Shown piece by piece: positions 1-10,678 of a stretch of 64,000 nt of DNA. The first letter of the stretch is position 1, and each line of letters starts with the position of its first letter. The notes beneath the pieces were generated by a model, which did no database searches, had not been told where the DNA came from, and saw only the letters and a program-made list of their open reading frames with translations. Where the stretch lies: positions 91,009 through 155,008 of the forward strand of contig CACAUA010000002.1 of assembly GCA_902535625.1 (NCBI GenBank), read 5' to 3'. A program made the translations under genes and the position numbers. The DNA is from an uncultured Pelagibacteraceae bacterium (GTDB lineage Bacteria > Pseudomonadota > Alphaproteobacteria > Pelagibacterales > Pelagibacteraceae).

Positions 1-1
1 C

Positions 2-448
2 TTCATAACTCAAACAACACTCTCTGTAGATGACACCAAGTATATTATTGGAGCTCTGAAATCGAAATTCCCTGATATTAAAGAGCCTAAAAAAGATGAC
101 ATATGTTATGCAACAACAAATAGACAATCAGCAGTTAAAGAAATAGCAAATAAATGCGATATGTTTTTTGTAATAGGAAGTAGGAATTCATCTAACTCAG
201 TAAGATTAGTTGAGGTTGCTAAAAACGCTGGTTGCAACTCTGCTGAGTTAATTCACTCAGAAAGTCCAGTGCCAATAGATAAAATTAAAGAATGTAACAC
301 AATTGGAATTTCATCAGGTGCTTCAGCGCCAGAAATACTTGTTGAAAAGTTTATAGCAGAGTTAAAAGATCTATTTACAGTAAATATTGAAGAAGTTGAA
401 ATCGTAAAAGAAAATATTACTTTTAAAATTCCTGGAAAATTAAATTAA
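2..448 (+). CDS. ispH: 4-hydroxy-3-methylbut-2-enyl diphosphate reductase, C-terminal part (5' end outside window)
   Basis: This is the last enzyme of the MEP isoprenoid pathway, a cytosolic [4Fe-4S] protein that reduces HMBPP to IPP and DMAPP. The reading frame is open from base 2, well upstream of the first ATG at 161, so the gene is cut by the window edge and is not a short gene. The visible part has TQTTLSVDD, a cluster-ligand cysteine in DICYATTNRQ, GSRNSSNSVRL and GISSGAS, all IspH hallmarks. The stop overlaps the thrB start (TAATG), so the two are probably translationally coupled. The order ispH-thrB-rnhA is common in alphaproteobacteria. Confidence 0.95.
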   Translation, partial: FITQTTLSVDDTKYIIGALKSKFPDIKEPKKDDICYATTNRQSAVKEIANKCDMFFVIGSRNSSNSVRLVEVAKNAGCNSAELIHSESPVPIDKIKECNTIGISSGASAPEILVEKFIAELKDLFTVNIEEVEIVKENITFKIPGKLN

Positions 449-1413
449 TGGCCGTTTATACTAAAATTAACAATAAGCAGATAAAATTTATAGAGAAAAA
501 ATATAATATTGGCAAAATATTAAATTATTCAGGTATTAAAAAAGGTATTGAAAATACAAACTTTCTTTTAAAGACCAAAAAAAATAAATATATCTTAACT
601 ATTTACGAAAAAAGAGTTCAAAGAAAAGATCTTCCATTTTTTATTAATCTAATGTCTGGTCTGTCTAGATTAAAAATAAAATGCCCAGTTCCTATAAAAG
701 ACAAAAAAGGTAAATATTTATTTAATTTAAAAAATAAAAAAGCTTGTATTGTCAGTTTCTTGGAAGGAAAAGATAAAAATCAACTAAATAATAAAGATTG
801 TTTTATAGTTGGAAAAAATGCAGCACTTCTTCATGAGGCTTCAAAAAAATTAAAATTATATAGAAAAAATTCTCTATCGATTAATTCATGGGGATCAATT
901 CTAAATAAAATCGACAATAAAATTAACAAATTTTCAAAAAACTTAAAAGATTTAATGAAAGATGATTTGAGAGATATCAAAAAAAAATGGCCTAAAAAAA
1001 TGCCAAATGGAATAATTCATAGCGATCTTTTTATTGATAATATTTTTTTCAATAGAGGTAAATTTCATGGATTTATAGACTTTTATTTTTCAGCTAATGA
1101 TTTTCTATCTTATGAATTAGCAACCTGCATTAATGCTTTATGCTTTAAGAAAAAAAATAGAAAATTTGTATTTGATAAAAAAAGATCTTCAAATTTATTA
1201 AAGGGCTACCAATCTGTTAGAAAGCTAAGTGAAATTGAAAAAAGAAATTTAAATACATTATGTAGAGGATCAGCTTTAAGATATCTTTTGACTAGATCAT
1301 ATGACTATTTAAATACTCCCAAACAAGCTATCATTAAAATTAAAGATCCAAAAGAGTATATAGATAAGTTAAACTTTCATAGAAATCTAAGTTCATTTAA
1401 GGATTATTCTTGA
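448..1413 (+). CDS. thrB: homoserine kinase, aminoglycoside-phosphotransferase type
   Basis: It phosphorylates L-homoserine to O-phosphohomoserine, the substrate of threonine synthase, whose gene (thrC) lies nearby on the other strand. The 321 residues have the APH-type kinase fold and not the GHMP fold of E. coli ThrB. The catalytic loop is HSDLFIDN (H191, D193, N198), followed by the metal-binding D211 in FIDFY. The N-terminal half carries the nucleotide lobe with GIENTNF. The gene overlaps ispH by one base and meets rnhA at a TGATG junction. Confidence 0.92.
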   Translation: MAVYTKINNKQIKFIEKKYNIGKILNYSGIKKGIENTNFLLKTKKNKYILTIYEKRVQRKDLPFFINLMSGLSRLKIKCPVPIKDKKGKYLFNLKNKKACIVSFLEGKDKNQLNNKDCFIVGKNAALLHEASKKLKLYRKNSLSINSWGSILNKIDNKINKFSKNLKDLMKDDLRDIKKKWPKKMPNGIIHSDLFIDNIFFNRGKFHGFIDFYFSANDFLSYELATCINALCFKKKNRKFVFDKKRSSNLLKGYQSVRKLSEIEKRNLNTLCRGSALRYLLTRSYDYLNTPKQAIIKIKDPKEYIDKLNFHRNLSSFKDYS

Positions 1414-1835
1414 TGATTAAAATCTACACAGATGGTTCTTGCATTGGAAATCCAGGAAATGGTGGTTGGGCCGCAATTATTATTGAAAATGGAAAGAAAA
1501 TTAAAATTAAAGGAAGTAAAAAAGAAACAACAAATAATCAAATGGAATTGCTTGCCCCAATAAAAGCTTTAAAAAAAATTCCAAATGGAAGCAAGGTTCA
1601 AATATTTACAGACTCAAAATATGTAAAATCTGGAATAACTGAATGGATAAATAATTGGAAAAAAAATGGTTGGAAAACAGCTAACAAACAAGACGTAAAG
1701 AATAAAGAACTTTGGACTGAATTAGATAATCTTTCAAACACATTTGAGATTAAATGGAGCTGGGTAAAGGCACATTCGACAGATAAACTTAATAATGAAG
1801 TGGATTTATTGGCAAGGTCCTCTGCTAAAACATAG
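1413..1835 (+). CDS. rnhA: ribonuclease HI
   Basis: This enzyme cuts the RNA strand of RNA-DNA hybrids, such as Okazaki primers and R-loops. The start is taken as ATG at 1413, which overlaps the thrB stop by one base; a TTG at 1410 would add one residue and is less likely. From that ATG the protein has 140 residues. The catalytic set is D7 (YTDGS), E45 (NQMELL), D67 (FTDSKY) and D131 (NEVDLLAR), with H121 as the flexible-loop histidine. These sit exactly three positions below the E. coli numbering. Single domain, full length. Confidence 0.96.
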   Translation: MIKIYTDGSCIGNPGNGGWAAIIIENGKKIKIKGSKKETTNNQMELLAPIKALKKIPNGSKVQIFTDSKYVKSGITEWINNWKKNGWKTANKQDVKNKELWTELDNLSNTFEIKWSWVKAHSTDKLNNEVDLLARSSAKT

Positions 1836-1865
1836 GTGCACCTGGCAACAGAACTGCCCTGGAAA

Positions 1866-2351
1866 TTATAACAAATCTAAAACACCCTCTGCTGAGGATA
1901 GACCACATTGCTTAGTTTCTTTCTCAACTTGAATATTAATCAATTCTAAGTTTTGAATAACCATTGCATACCGATTTGATCGAATACCCATTCCTTTTGA
2001 ATTTCTATCTACTTGTGCTCCAATTGCTTTTGTAAACGATAGATACGGATCTGATAACATTATAATTTTGCCTCCAGCATTATTCGCTTCTCCCCAAGCA
2101 TTCATAACATAGGGATCATTGACTGATAAACAAAATATTCTTTCTATGCCTTTTAATTTTATTTTATCTGCATTTGAAACATAACCTGGAAGATGAAGTT
2201 TTGAACAGGTCGAAGTAAAAGCACCAGGTAAACCAAATAAAATAATTTTTCCTTTGCCTAATATTTCTCTAATGTTGCTAATTTTTGGTTGTCCATCTAC
2301 TAAATGAAATATTTCTGTGCTAGGTATTTGATCTTTTATATTTAATTTCAT
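1866..2351 (-). CDS. peroxiredoxin, Prx5/AhpE-like redoxin
   Basis: This is a thiol peroxidase reducing H2O2 or alkyl hydroperoxides. The 161 residues contain the peroxidatic motif PGAFTSTC with P42, T46 and C49, and a conserved arginine in RSNRYAM around residue 127. Other cysteines (C74, C149) could serve in resolution, but I cannot assign one. The length is typical of the Prx5 group. It is the last gene of the minus-strand cox-thrC operon and overlaps thrC by four bases (ATGA). It lies downstream of a respiratory oxidase operon, where an oxidant-defence role would fit; that link is inference. Confidence 0.93.
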   Translation of the reverse strand: MKLNIKDQIPSTEIFHLVDGQPKISNIREILGKGKIILFGLPGAFTSTCSKLHLPGYVSNADKIKLKGIERIFCLSVNDPYVMNAWGEANNAGGKIIMLSDPYLSFTKAIGAQVDRNSKGMGIRSNRYAMVIQNLELINIQVEKETKQCGLSSAEGVLDLL

Positions 2352-3721
2352 ATTGAATTCATTACATATTCTTTAACTTTGTCAATATCATTTGGAAGAA
2401 CTTCAAAATTTTCTTCTCTATCGTAAACATATTTTAGACTACTTGGTAGTTTTTCAGTTTTTAAAATTGCATCTTCTATTGCATTAGGAAATTTACTTGG
2501 ATGCGCAGTAGATAAAACAACACAATTTTGTTCTAGCCCAAGTTTTTTTACAGCACCAATTCCAACCGCAGTGTGCGGATCAACTACAACTTTATATTCT
2601 TTATTTATATCTTTTATCATTTGAATAGTTTCGTTTTCATCTAACATTTCAGATATAAAATTCTTTTTTATTTTATCTAAGTCACTATTATCGATTTGAT
2701 AAGTATTGTTTTTTATTCTACTCATTATATGTTTCATAACATCTGAATTACAGTCTTTAACATCATATAAAAGTCTTTCAAAGTTACTTGCTATCTGGAT
2801 ATCCATGCTAGGAGTATTTGTTTCCTCTACTTTCTTTTGAGTATAATCTCCACCAGAAATTGCTCTATGAAGGATGTCATTTTTGTTAGTAGCTACAATA
2901 AGTTTATCAATGGGAAGACCAAGTTTCTTTGCTAAATAACCAGCGTAAATATCTCCAAAATTTCCAGTCGGAACAGAAAAAGACAAAGGCTGTCCATTGC
3001 CTATTTTAAAATAAGCATAAAAATAATAAACAGCTTGTGCAACAATTCGTGCCCAATTAATTGAATTAACACCTGACATATTAATTGAACTAGAGAATTT
3101 TTCATCATTAAACATTGCTTTAACTAAATTTTGACAGTCATCAAAGTTACCCTCAATAGCAATATTGAATACGTTTTTTTCTTCATGGATTGTCATCAGT
3201 CTTCTTTGTACTGGTGAAATTCTGTTATTTGGATGTAATACAAAAACATTTAAATTCTTTTTTCCTTTTAAAGCATCAATAGCAGCTGCACCTGTATCTC
3301 CTGAAGTTGCTACAACAATATTAATTTTTTTTTGCTTATTTCCTAGATAATATTGATAGAAATTTCCTATTAATTGCATTGCAATATCTTTAAAAGCAAG
3401 TGTTGGGCCGTGATAGAGTTCTAAAACTTTTAAATTTCCTAAATTAGAGATTTTTACAACATCCTCTGCTCTAAAATTTGAGTAAGATTTTGATACTGTG
3501 GAAATTAATTCCTCTTTAGTCATAAAATCACCAATAAATGGTAAAATTATTTCGGTTGCTAATTCATTATAATCAAGACCACTTAGTTTGTTTAATTCAT
3601 CTTTACTAAATGGTTTGACTAACTTTGGTACAAAAAGACCTCCATCATCAGCTAAACCTTTCAGAAATACGTTTTTAAATGAAAAATGATCTGAATTATT
3701 TCTAGTGCTTATATATTCCAT
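2348..3721 (-). CDS. thrC: threonine synthase
   Basis: A PLP enzyme that converts O-phosphohomoserine to threonine and phosphate. The 457 residues match the longer bacterial/fungal-type ThrC. The PLP lysine is K111 in GPTLAFKD. The N-terminal STRNNS...GLADDGGLFVP is typical, as are SGDTGAAA and the phosphate-binding SVPTGNFGD. Its start overlaps the surf1 stop (ATGA), so a biosynthetic gene rides on the cytochrome oxidase transcript. With thrB at 448 it completes threonine synthesis from homoserine. Confidence 0.96.
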   Translation of the reverse strand: MEYISTRNNSDHFSFKNVFLKGLADDGGLFVPKLVKPFSKDELNKLSGLDYNELATEIILPFIGDFMTKEELISTVSKSYSNFRAEDVVKISNLGNLKVLELYHGPTLAFKDIAMQLIGNFYQYYLGNKQKKINIVVATSGDTGAAAIDALKGKKNLNVFVLHPNNRISPVQRRLMTIHEEKNVFNIAIEGNFDDCQNLVKAMFNDEKFSSSINMSGVNSINWARIVAQAVYYFYAYFKIGNGQPLSFSVPTGNFGDIYAGYLAKKLGLPIDKLIVATNKNDILHRAISGGDYTQKKVEETNTPSMDIQIASNFERLLYDVKDCNSDVMKHIMSRIKNNTYQIDNSDLDKIKKNFISEMLDENETIQMIKDINKEYKVVVDPHTAVGIGAVKKLGLEQNCVVLSTAHPSKFPNAIEDAILKTEKLPSSLKYVYDREENFEVLPNDIDKVKEYVMNSI

Positions 3722-4374
3722 CAGTAATTTTTTTTTCTAAAATATAAATATATTAAAAAAATGGAAACGGCTAATGAAAACCATGTAAGAGCATACTTTA
3801 AATGGTTGTTTGAAATATTGGCCCCTATTTGTTTTGACCGAGGATAAATTCCTTCCTGCTTGCTAATATTGTTGATAATAAATGGAGAAAATTCTTTGCC
3901 TGTATAGGTCAACAAATCTTCATCTTTAAGGGTGAACCAATAATTCTTATTTACATCATTATCAGGCTTGAAATAATTAAATTTACTTTTTAATTTTAAA
4001 ACTCCCTCAAATTTACTCTCATTTGAAATATACCTTTTGTATTTAAAATCTCTTGGAACCCAACCACGATTTATTAAATAGCTTTTATTGTTAATACTAA
4101 TTGGATTTACAATATCAAATCCTGGCTCTCCTTTTTCATTTAAGGAATATAAATAAATTATTTTTGAATTATCTAATATTCCCTCAAATTTGATTTTTTT
4201 AAAATTAATTGGATTACTTCCATTAAATTCTACTGGATCACTTTTTAAAGATTGGTCAATTGAATTTATTAAATCAAGCTTCCAATTTAATCTTACAATT
4301 TGCCAAGTGCCTAATGATAAAAAAACTAAAACAAAAAAGTATACAAAGATTGAAAAAGATAACTTATTTTTCAA
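3721..4374 (-). CDS. SURF1 family cytochrome oxidase biogenesis protein
   Basis: Inner-membrane factor that helps insert heme a into cytochrome oxidase subunit I. The 217 residues have one N-terminal membrane segment (about 7-24) and one C-terminal segment (about 192-211) around a periplasmic domain. SURF1 signatures seen are LGTWQIVRLNWK after the first helix, a VNRGWVP-like INRGWVP, and the closing HLKYALTWFSLA. The gene sits directly after ctaE and overlaps thrC by a few bases. Its position in a cox operon strongly supports the call. Confidence 0.9.
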   Translation of the reverse strand: MKNKLSFSIFVYFFVLVFLSLGTWQIVRLNWKLDLINSIDQSLKSDPVEFNGSNPINFKKIKFEGILDNSKIIYLYSLNEKGEPGFDIVNPISINNKSYLINRGWVPRDFKYKRYISNESKFEGVLKLKSKFNYFKPDNDVNKNYWFTLKDEDLLTYTGKEFSPFIINNISKQEGIYPRSKQIGANISNNHLKYALTWFSLAVSIFLIYLYFRKKNY

Positions 4375-4380
4375 GAACTA

Positions 4381-5172
4381 TTAACTTCCCCAAATGTAAA
4401 TAGCTGCAAATAAAAACAACCAAACAACGTCGACAAAATGCCAGTACCATGCAGCAGCTTCAAAACCGAAGTGATGCTCTTTAGTAAAGTGTCCTAATTT
4501 ACCTCTCCATAAGCAAACTGCTAAAAAAATTGTCCCAACCAAAACATGGAAACCATGAAACCCTGTGGCCATATAGAATGTAGCTCCATAAATATGACCT
4601 GAAAAACTAAATGTAGCGTGTTGGTATTCGTATATTTGCAATAACGTAAAGAATGCTCCTAAAATTACTGTACAGATTAGACCATTTATAAATCCTTTTC
4701 TATCATCCTCTAACAAAGAATGGTGTGCCCAAGTTACTGTTGTACCAGATAATAGTAGGACAAGAGTATTTATAAGTGGAATGTCCCATGGATCAAAAGT
4801 TTCAATATCTTTTGGTGGCCATACATTTCCCATGAATTCATTTGGAAATAAACTTGCATCAAAGTATGCCCAAAACCATGCAACAAAAAACATTACTTCA
4901 GATGCAATAAATAATGTCATTCCATATCTGTGATGAATTTGAACAACAGGTGTATGATGACCTTTATGTTCAGCTTCAATTACAACATCTCTAAACCACA
5001 TAAAGGCACAATAAATTATAAGTAAAAAACCTAAGACCATCGCCCACATAACTTTACTGTGAAAATAATAAACAGATCCAACAGCTGTAACTAGTGTTGC
5101 TATAGATGTGGCTAAAGGCCAAGGACTAGGGTCAACTAAATGATAATCATGTTTTTGACCTGATGCAGACAT
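4381..5172 (-). CDS. ctaE: cytochrome c oxidase subunit III
   Basis: A membrane subunit of the aa3-type oxidase without redox centres, which stabilises subunit I and its proton uptake. The 263 residues give seven predicted membrane helices. Family motifs are HDYHLVDPSPWP at the N-terminus, WFWAYFDASLFP, WAHHSL, GFHGFHVLVGT and a C-terminal WYWHFVDVVWLFLF. Full length. It lies between ctaG (5 bases) and surf1 (6 bases) in the operon. Confidence 0.98.
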   Translation of the reverse strand: MSASGQKHDYHLVDPSPWPLATSIATLVTAVGSVYYFHSKVMWAMVLGFLLIIYCAFMWFRDVVIEAEHKGHHTPVVQIHHRYGMTLFIASEVMFFVAWFWAYFDASLFPNEFMGNVWPPKDIETFDPWDIPLINTLVLLLSGTTVTWAHHSLLEDDRKGFINGLICTVILGAFFTLLQIYEYQHATFSFSGHIYGATFYMATGFHGFHVLVGTIFLAVCLWRGKLGHFTKEHHFGFEAAAWYWHFVDVVWLFLFAAIYIWGS

Positions 5173-5177
5173 TTATT

Positions 5178-5726
5178 TTAACTCTCTTTTTTTTCGTTTT
5201 TATAATATTCAGATGAAAAAAAAGTATATGACATAGTAACATCTTCAACTCTAGATGTTTTTGGATCATTTACTAATTCTGGGTCTAAATAGAATACTAG
5301 AGTGTAACTTGCCTTTTCCCCTGGATCTAAAGTTTGTTTTTCAAAGCAAAAACAGCCTAATTTATTAAAATATGCTCCAAATGATGATGGAGAAACATTA
5401 TATGTGGCTACAGCAGATGAAATTTCATCTCCCGTGTTTTCCACTTCAAATTTAATTCTGTATACCTTTCCTGGCTGAACATCCATTGTTTTTTGATCAA
5501 CATCAAAATTCCAATCAAGAGCACTGTTAACGTTGGTATCTAATCTTACATTTATTTTTTTATCTAAAACTATATTAGGGGCCTCTTTCGATATTTGTGT
5601 TGTTCCGCCAAAGCCAGTTACTCTGCAAAATAAATCATACAAAGGAACAGCTGCAAAAGATAATCCTAACATAAAGACAAAAATTCCTGCAAGAATTAGT
5701 GGAGTTAAAGTATTTTTTTTAATCAT
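5178..5726 (-). CDS. ctaG: cytochrome c oxidase assembly protein CtaG/Cox11
   Basis: Copper chaperone that delivers Cu to the CuB site of subunit I. The 182 residues start with a short cytoplasmic tail and one membrane helix (about 8-30), followed by the Cox11 signature AAVPLYDLFCRVTGFGGTT. The copper-binding pair is CFCFEKQTLDPGE in the periplasmic beta domain. Its start overlaps the stop of the upstream 41-codon ORF (ATGA). Confidence 0.96.
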   Translation of the reverse strand: MIKKNTLTPLILAGIFVFMLGLSFAAVPLYDLFCRVTGFGGTTQISKEAPNIVLDKKINVRLDTNVNSALDWNFDVDQKTMDVQPGKVYRIKFEVENTGDEISSAVATYNVSPSSFGAYFNKLGCFCFEKQTLDPGEKASYTLVFYLDPELVNDPKTSRVEDVTMSYTFFSSEYYKNEKKES

Positions 5727-5848
5727 AGAGGTCTTTCAAATACTCCAATATTAAATAGTGTGAAAATAAATAAGAAAACTATAAATGCAACCAAACCAAC
5801 TGCTGTCCATAAATTTTTCTTTTTTAATTTTTGATCTTTAACTATCAT
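5723..5848 (-). CDS. small single-helix membrane protein between ctaB and ctaG (CoxF-like by position)
   Basis: This is a 41-residue ORF read by eye from the sequence; it is shorter than usual gene-finding cut-offs. It begins MIVKDQKLKKKNLW, then has one hydrophobic stretch (about residues 15-35) and ends in GVFERPL. It overlaps ctaB at its start and ctaG at its end, each by a four-base ATGA, so it fills the gap exactly. Alphaproteobacterial cox operons often carry a tiny membrane gene at this position, sometimes named coxF. The real function is not known to me. Confidence 0.82.
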   Translation of the reverse strand: MIVKDQKLKKKNLWTAVGLVAFIVFLFIFTLFNIGVFERPL

Positions 5849-6753
5849 AAAATTTTATCCACTAAGAAAAAAACAAATATTAAAAATAAATAAATAATTG
5901 AATAGCTAAAAATATGTTTAGCTTTCTTTATGTTAAATTTTCCAACTTTATAGTTATAGAGCTGGTAACAAATTAAATTATAATAAAATGTAAGAAGTAA
6001 GCTAAGTGTTAAGAATACTTCGCCGACAAATCCAATGTAATATGGTAAAACAATTGTCGGTATCATCAACAAAGAATAAATTAGAATATTCTTTTTAGTA
6101 TCCTGAATTCCATTAGTTACTGGAAGCATTGGAATGCCTGCTTTTTTATAATCATCAGCTTTGTACAAGCTTAATGCCCAAAAGTGTGATGGTGTCCAAA
6201 AGAAAATTATTAAGAAAAAAGCAATCGACTCCAATGAAATAGAATTTGTTGCTATTGCCCAACCAATTACTGGTGGCAAAGCTCCTGATGCTCCACCTAT
6301 AACAATATTTTGTGGAGTTTTTCTTTTTAACCAGATTGTATAAACAAATACGTAAAATAATATCGTAAACAATAATAGAAATGCTGATAAAGCATTTGTA
6401 ACAAAGTATAAGCTTACAACTGAAATAACTGAAAGAGATGTTCCAAAATATAATGCTTGGTTTCTGTTCAGCTTTCCTCTTGGAATTGGACGCAAGCAAG
6501 TTCTAGACATTAGTTTATCTAAGTCGGCTTCATACCACATGTTAAGTGCTCCTGCTGCTCCAGCACCAAAGGCTACAATTAATATCCCAATCACTGATTG
6601 TTGAAGTGAAACTGAAGTAGGGGCTGTTAACAGACCAACTGCACAAGTGAAAATTACAAGAGACATTACTCTAGGTTTCATTAACTTTAATAATTCAGGA
6701 ATAATACCTAGTTCGTAATATGATTTTTTTACTTTAGAATACGTCGTAGCCAT
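5845..6753 (-). CDS. ctaB: protoheme IX farnesyltransferase (heme O synthase)
   Basis: UbiA-superfamily membrane enzyme that adds farnesyl to heme B, giving heme O for the aa3 oxidase. The 302 residues hold about eight to nine membrane helices. The first Asp motif is NMWYEADLDKLMSRT, followed by RPIPRG. Further family motifs are IWLKRKTPQNIVIGGASGA and a second active-site region at FWTPSHFWALSLY with KADDYKKAGIPMLP. It overlaps the downstream small ORF by ATGA and lies 26 bases after ctaD. Confidence 0.97.
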   Translation of the reverse strand: MATTYSKVKKSYYELGIIPELLKLMKPRVMSLVIFTCAVGLLTAPTSVSLQQSVIGILIVAFGAGAAGALNMWYEADLDKLMSRTCLRPIPRGKLNRNQALYFGTSLSVISVVSLYFVTNALSAFLLLFTILFYVFVYTIWLKRKTPQNIVIGGASGALPPVIGWAIATNSISLESIAFFLIIFFWTPSHFWALSLYKADDYKKAGIPMLPVTNGIQDTKKNILIYSLLMIPTIVLPYYIGFVGEVFLTLSLLLTFYYNLICYQLYNYKVGKFNIKKAKHIFSYSIIYLFLIFVFFLVDKIL

Positions 6754-6779
6754 TTTAATTTTTATATCTTAAGACGTTG

Positions 6780-9229
<2,450 letters not shown>

Positions 9230-9253
9230 TTGTTTTCTATATAGATCGAAAAT

Positions 9254-9284
9254 ATTATAAAAAATACTAGAGAATTCGCGACAA
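9254..9284 (-). promoter_or_regulatory. sigma70-like promoter for the cox operon
   Basis: On the minus strand a perfect TATAAT (9259-9254) follows TTGTCG (9284-9279) with a 19-base spacer, in the 59-base gap between rsmE and ctaC. The -10 box is exact and the -35 matches in four of six, but the spacer is two bases longer than ideal. The AT-rich background makes chance -10 boxes common. Confidence 0.4.
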
Positions 9285-9288
9285 TTTA

Positions 9289-9987
9289 TCAATTTTGCAA
9301 ATAATTGATCACAGATAACGCGGATATAACTGCAGTTTCAGACCTTAAAATGTTATCACTTAGTTTTATCGATTGAGACCCTCTAAAGTTTAGAATCTTT
9401 TTAATTTCACCGGCTGAATAATCCCCTTCGGGACCAATTAAAAGACAATTTGGTTTTGAATTAGAAATTTTAATTTTTTTATTATTCGTATTTAAATCTG
9501 CAAAAATTAAATTGATATCTAAATTATTAGATAGGAATCTATCTAATGATTGAGGTTTTTCAATTGAAGGAATATTTATTCTATTGCTTTGCTCACACGA
9601 CTCTATAATTATTTTATTTAATCTCTCATTATTTACTTTTCTAACAATTGTCCTTTCAGAAATAATTGGTACAAATTTTGTTACTCCAAGCTCAGTTGCT
9701 TTTTGTATCATGAAGTTAAAATAATTTGATTTAATTGGTGAGAAGGCTAACCAGATTTTTTGCTCTTTATCTTTTTGTCTCAACTGTTCAACAACCTTGA
9801 AATTTAAACTGCTTTTTGAAATTTCAGTTACAATTGACTTCCATTCTCCAGATTTATTAAAAACTGAAAAGGTCTCTCCTTGTTTGATCCTCATTACTTT
9901 CAGTAAATAATGTGACTTAGACTTAGTTAAATTAGTTTCTAAATTAATTGATAATTTTTCTGGATAAAATATTCTAATATTGCTCAT
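9289..9987 (-). CDS. rsmE: 16S rRNA (uracil(1498)-N(3))-methyltransferase
   Basis: SPOUT-class enzyme that methylates U1498 in the decoding region of 16S rRNA. The 232 residues have an N-terminal PUA-like domain and a C-terminal knotted SAM-binding domain. The motifs are ATELGVTKFVPIISERT (97-113), GPEGD (185-189) and LRSETAVISAL (214-224). Full length. It lies immediately upstream of ctaC on the same strand; 17 bases separate its start from the divergent HAD gene. Confidence 0.95.
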   Translation of the reverse strand: MSNIRIFYPEKLSINLETNLTKSKSHYLLKVMRIKQGETFSVFNKSGEWKSIVTEISKSSLNFKVVEQLRQKDKEQKIWLAFSPIKSNYFNFMIQKATELGVTKFVPIISERTIVRKVNNERLNKIIIESCEQSNRINIPSIEKPQSLDRFLSNNLDINLIFADLNTNNKKIKISNSKPNCLLIGPEGDYSAGEIKKILNFRGSQSIKLSDNILRSETAVISALSVINYLQN

Positions 9988-10004
9988 TATATTTAAATTA
10001 ATTT

Positions 10005-10667
10005 ATGAAAAAAATTAAAGCAATCATATTTGATGCATACGGCACCCTATTTGATGTTAATTCTGCAGCTGAAAAATGTAAGGAAAAATTAGGAGATAAA
10101 TGGGAAGGATTTGCTAATTATTGGAGAACTACACAGCTTGAATATACTTGGCTTAGAAGTTTAATGAGAAGACACAAAGATTTTTGGCAAATCACTGAAG
10201 ATAGTTTGGATAAATCTATGAATTTTTACAATGTTGATAATTCAATGAGATCAGAACTATTAAATTTATATAAAGTGCTTTCACCATTTACAGAAGTAAG
10301 GGATGCTTTAAAAAAATTAAAACAATCAAATTATAAATTAGCAATTCTATCAAATGGTACACCTGACCTTTTAAATGAACTTGTAGTTAGCAATCAATTA
10401 AAAGATATTTTTGATGATATTTTTTCTGTAGAAGAAGCTGGTATTTTTAAACCAGATTCAAAAGTATATGATCTTCCAATAAATAAATATAATATTGAAA
10501 AGAATGAAGTTTTATTCTTAAGTGCAAATACATGGGATGTTTCTGGTGCAGGGAATTATGGATACAACACAGTTTGGGTGAATAGAAATAATAATATTTT
10601 TGATAAATTAGATTTTGAACCTAACAAACAAATAAGTAATTTATCAGAATTGCTTGATTTAATTTAG
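10005..10667 (+). CDS. haloacid dehalogenase, type II (L-2-haloacid dehalogenase family)
   Basis: HAD-superfamily hydrolase. The 220 residues keep the active-site set of characterised L-2-haloacid dehalogenases almost position for position: nucleophile D10 (FDAYGTLFD), R41, S116-N117 (LSNGT), K149 (FKPDSKVY), and S173/N175/D178 (SANTWDVSGA). D10, R41 and these spacings support dehalogenase-type chemistry and not simple phosphatase chemistry, although the natural substrate is not shown by sequence. It is followed closely by a pirin gene (11 bases). Confidence 0.88.
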   Translation: MKKIKAIIFDAYGTLFDVNSAAEKCKEKLGDKWEGFANYWRTTQLEYTWLRSLMRRHKDFWQITEDSLDKSMNFYNVDNSMRSELLNLYKVLSPFTEVRDALKKLKQSNYKLAILSNGTPDLLNELVVSNQLKDIFDDIFSVEEAGIFKPDSKVYDLPINKYNIEKNEVLFLSANTWDVSGAGNYGYNTVWVNRNNNIFDKLDFEPNKQISNLSELLDLI

Positions 10668-10678
10668 ATATATCCTAT

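Noticed and set aside
1835..1862. Terminator between rnhA and the peroxiredoxin gene
   Set aside because: Only a four-base GGCA/TGCC stem and a GGTGCACC palindrome are present, with no T run; CCTGG occurs as a direct and not an inverted repeat.
9230..9292. Longer ctaC start at 9292
   Set aside because: It would add 21 residues before a clean signal peptide and would overlap the rsmE stop; the ATG at 9229 is better.
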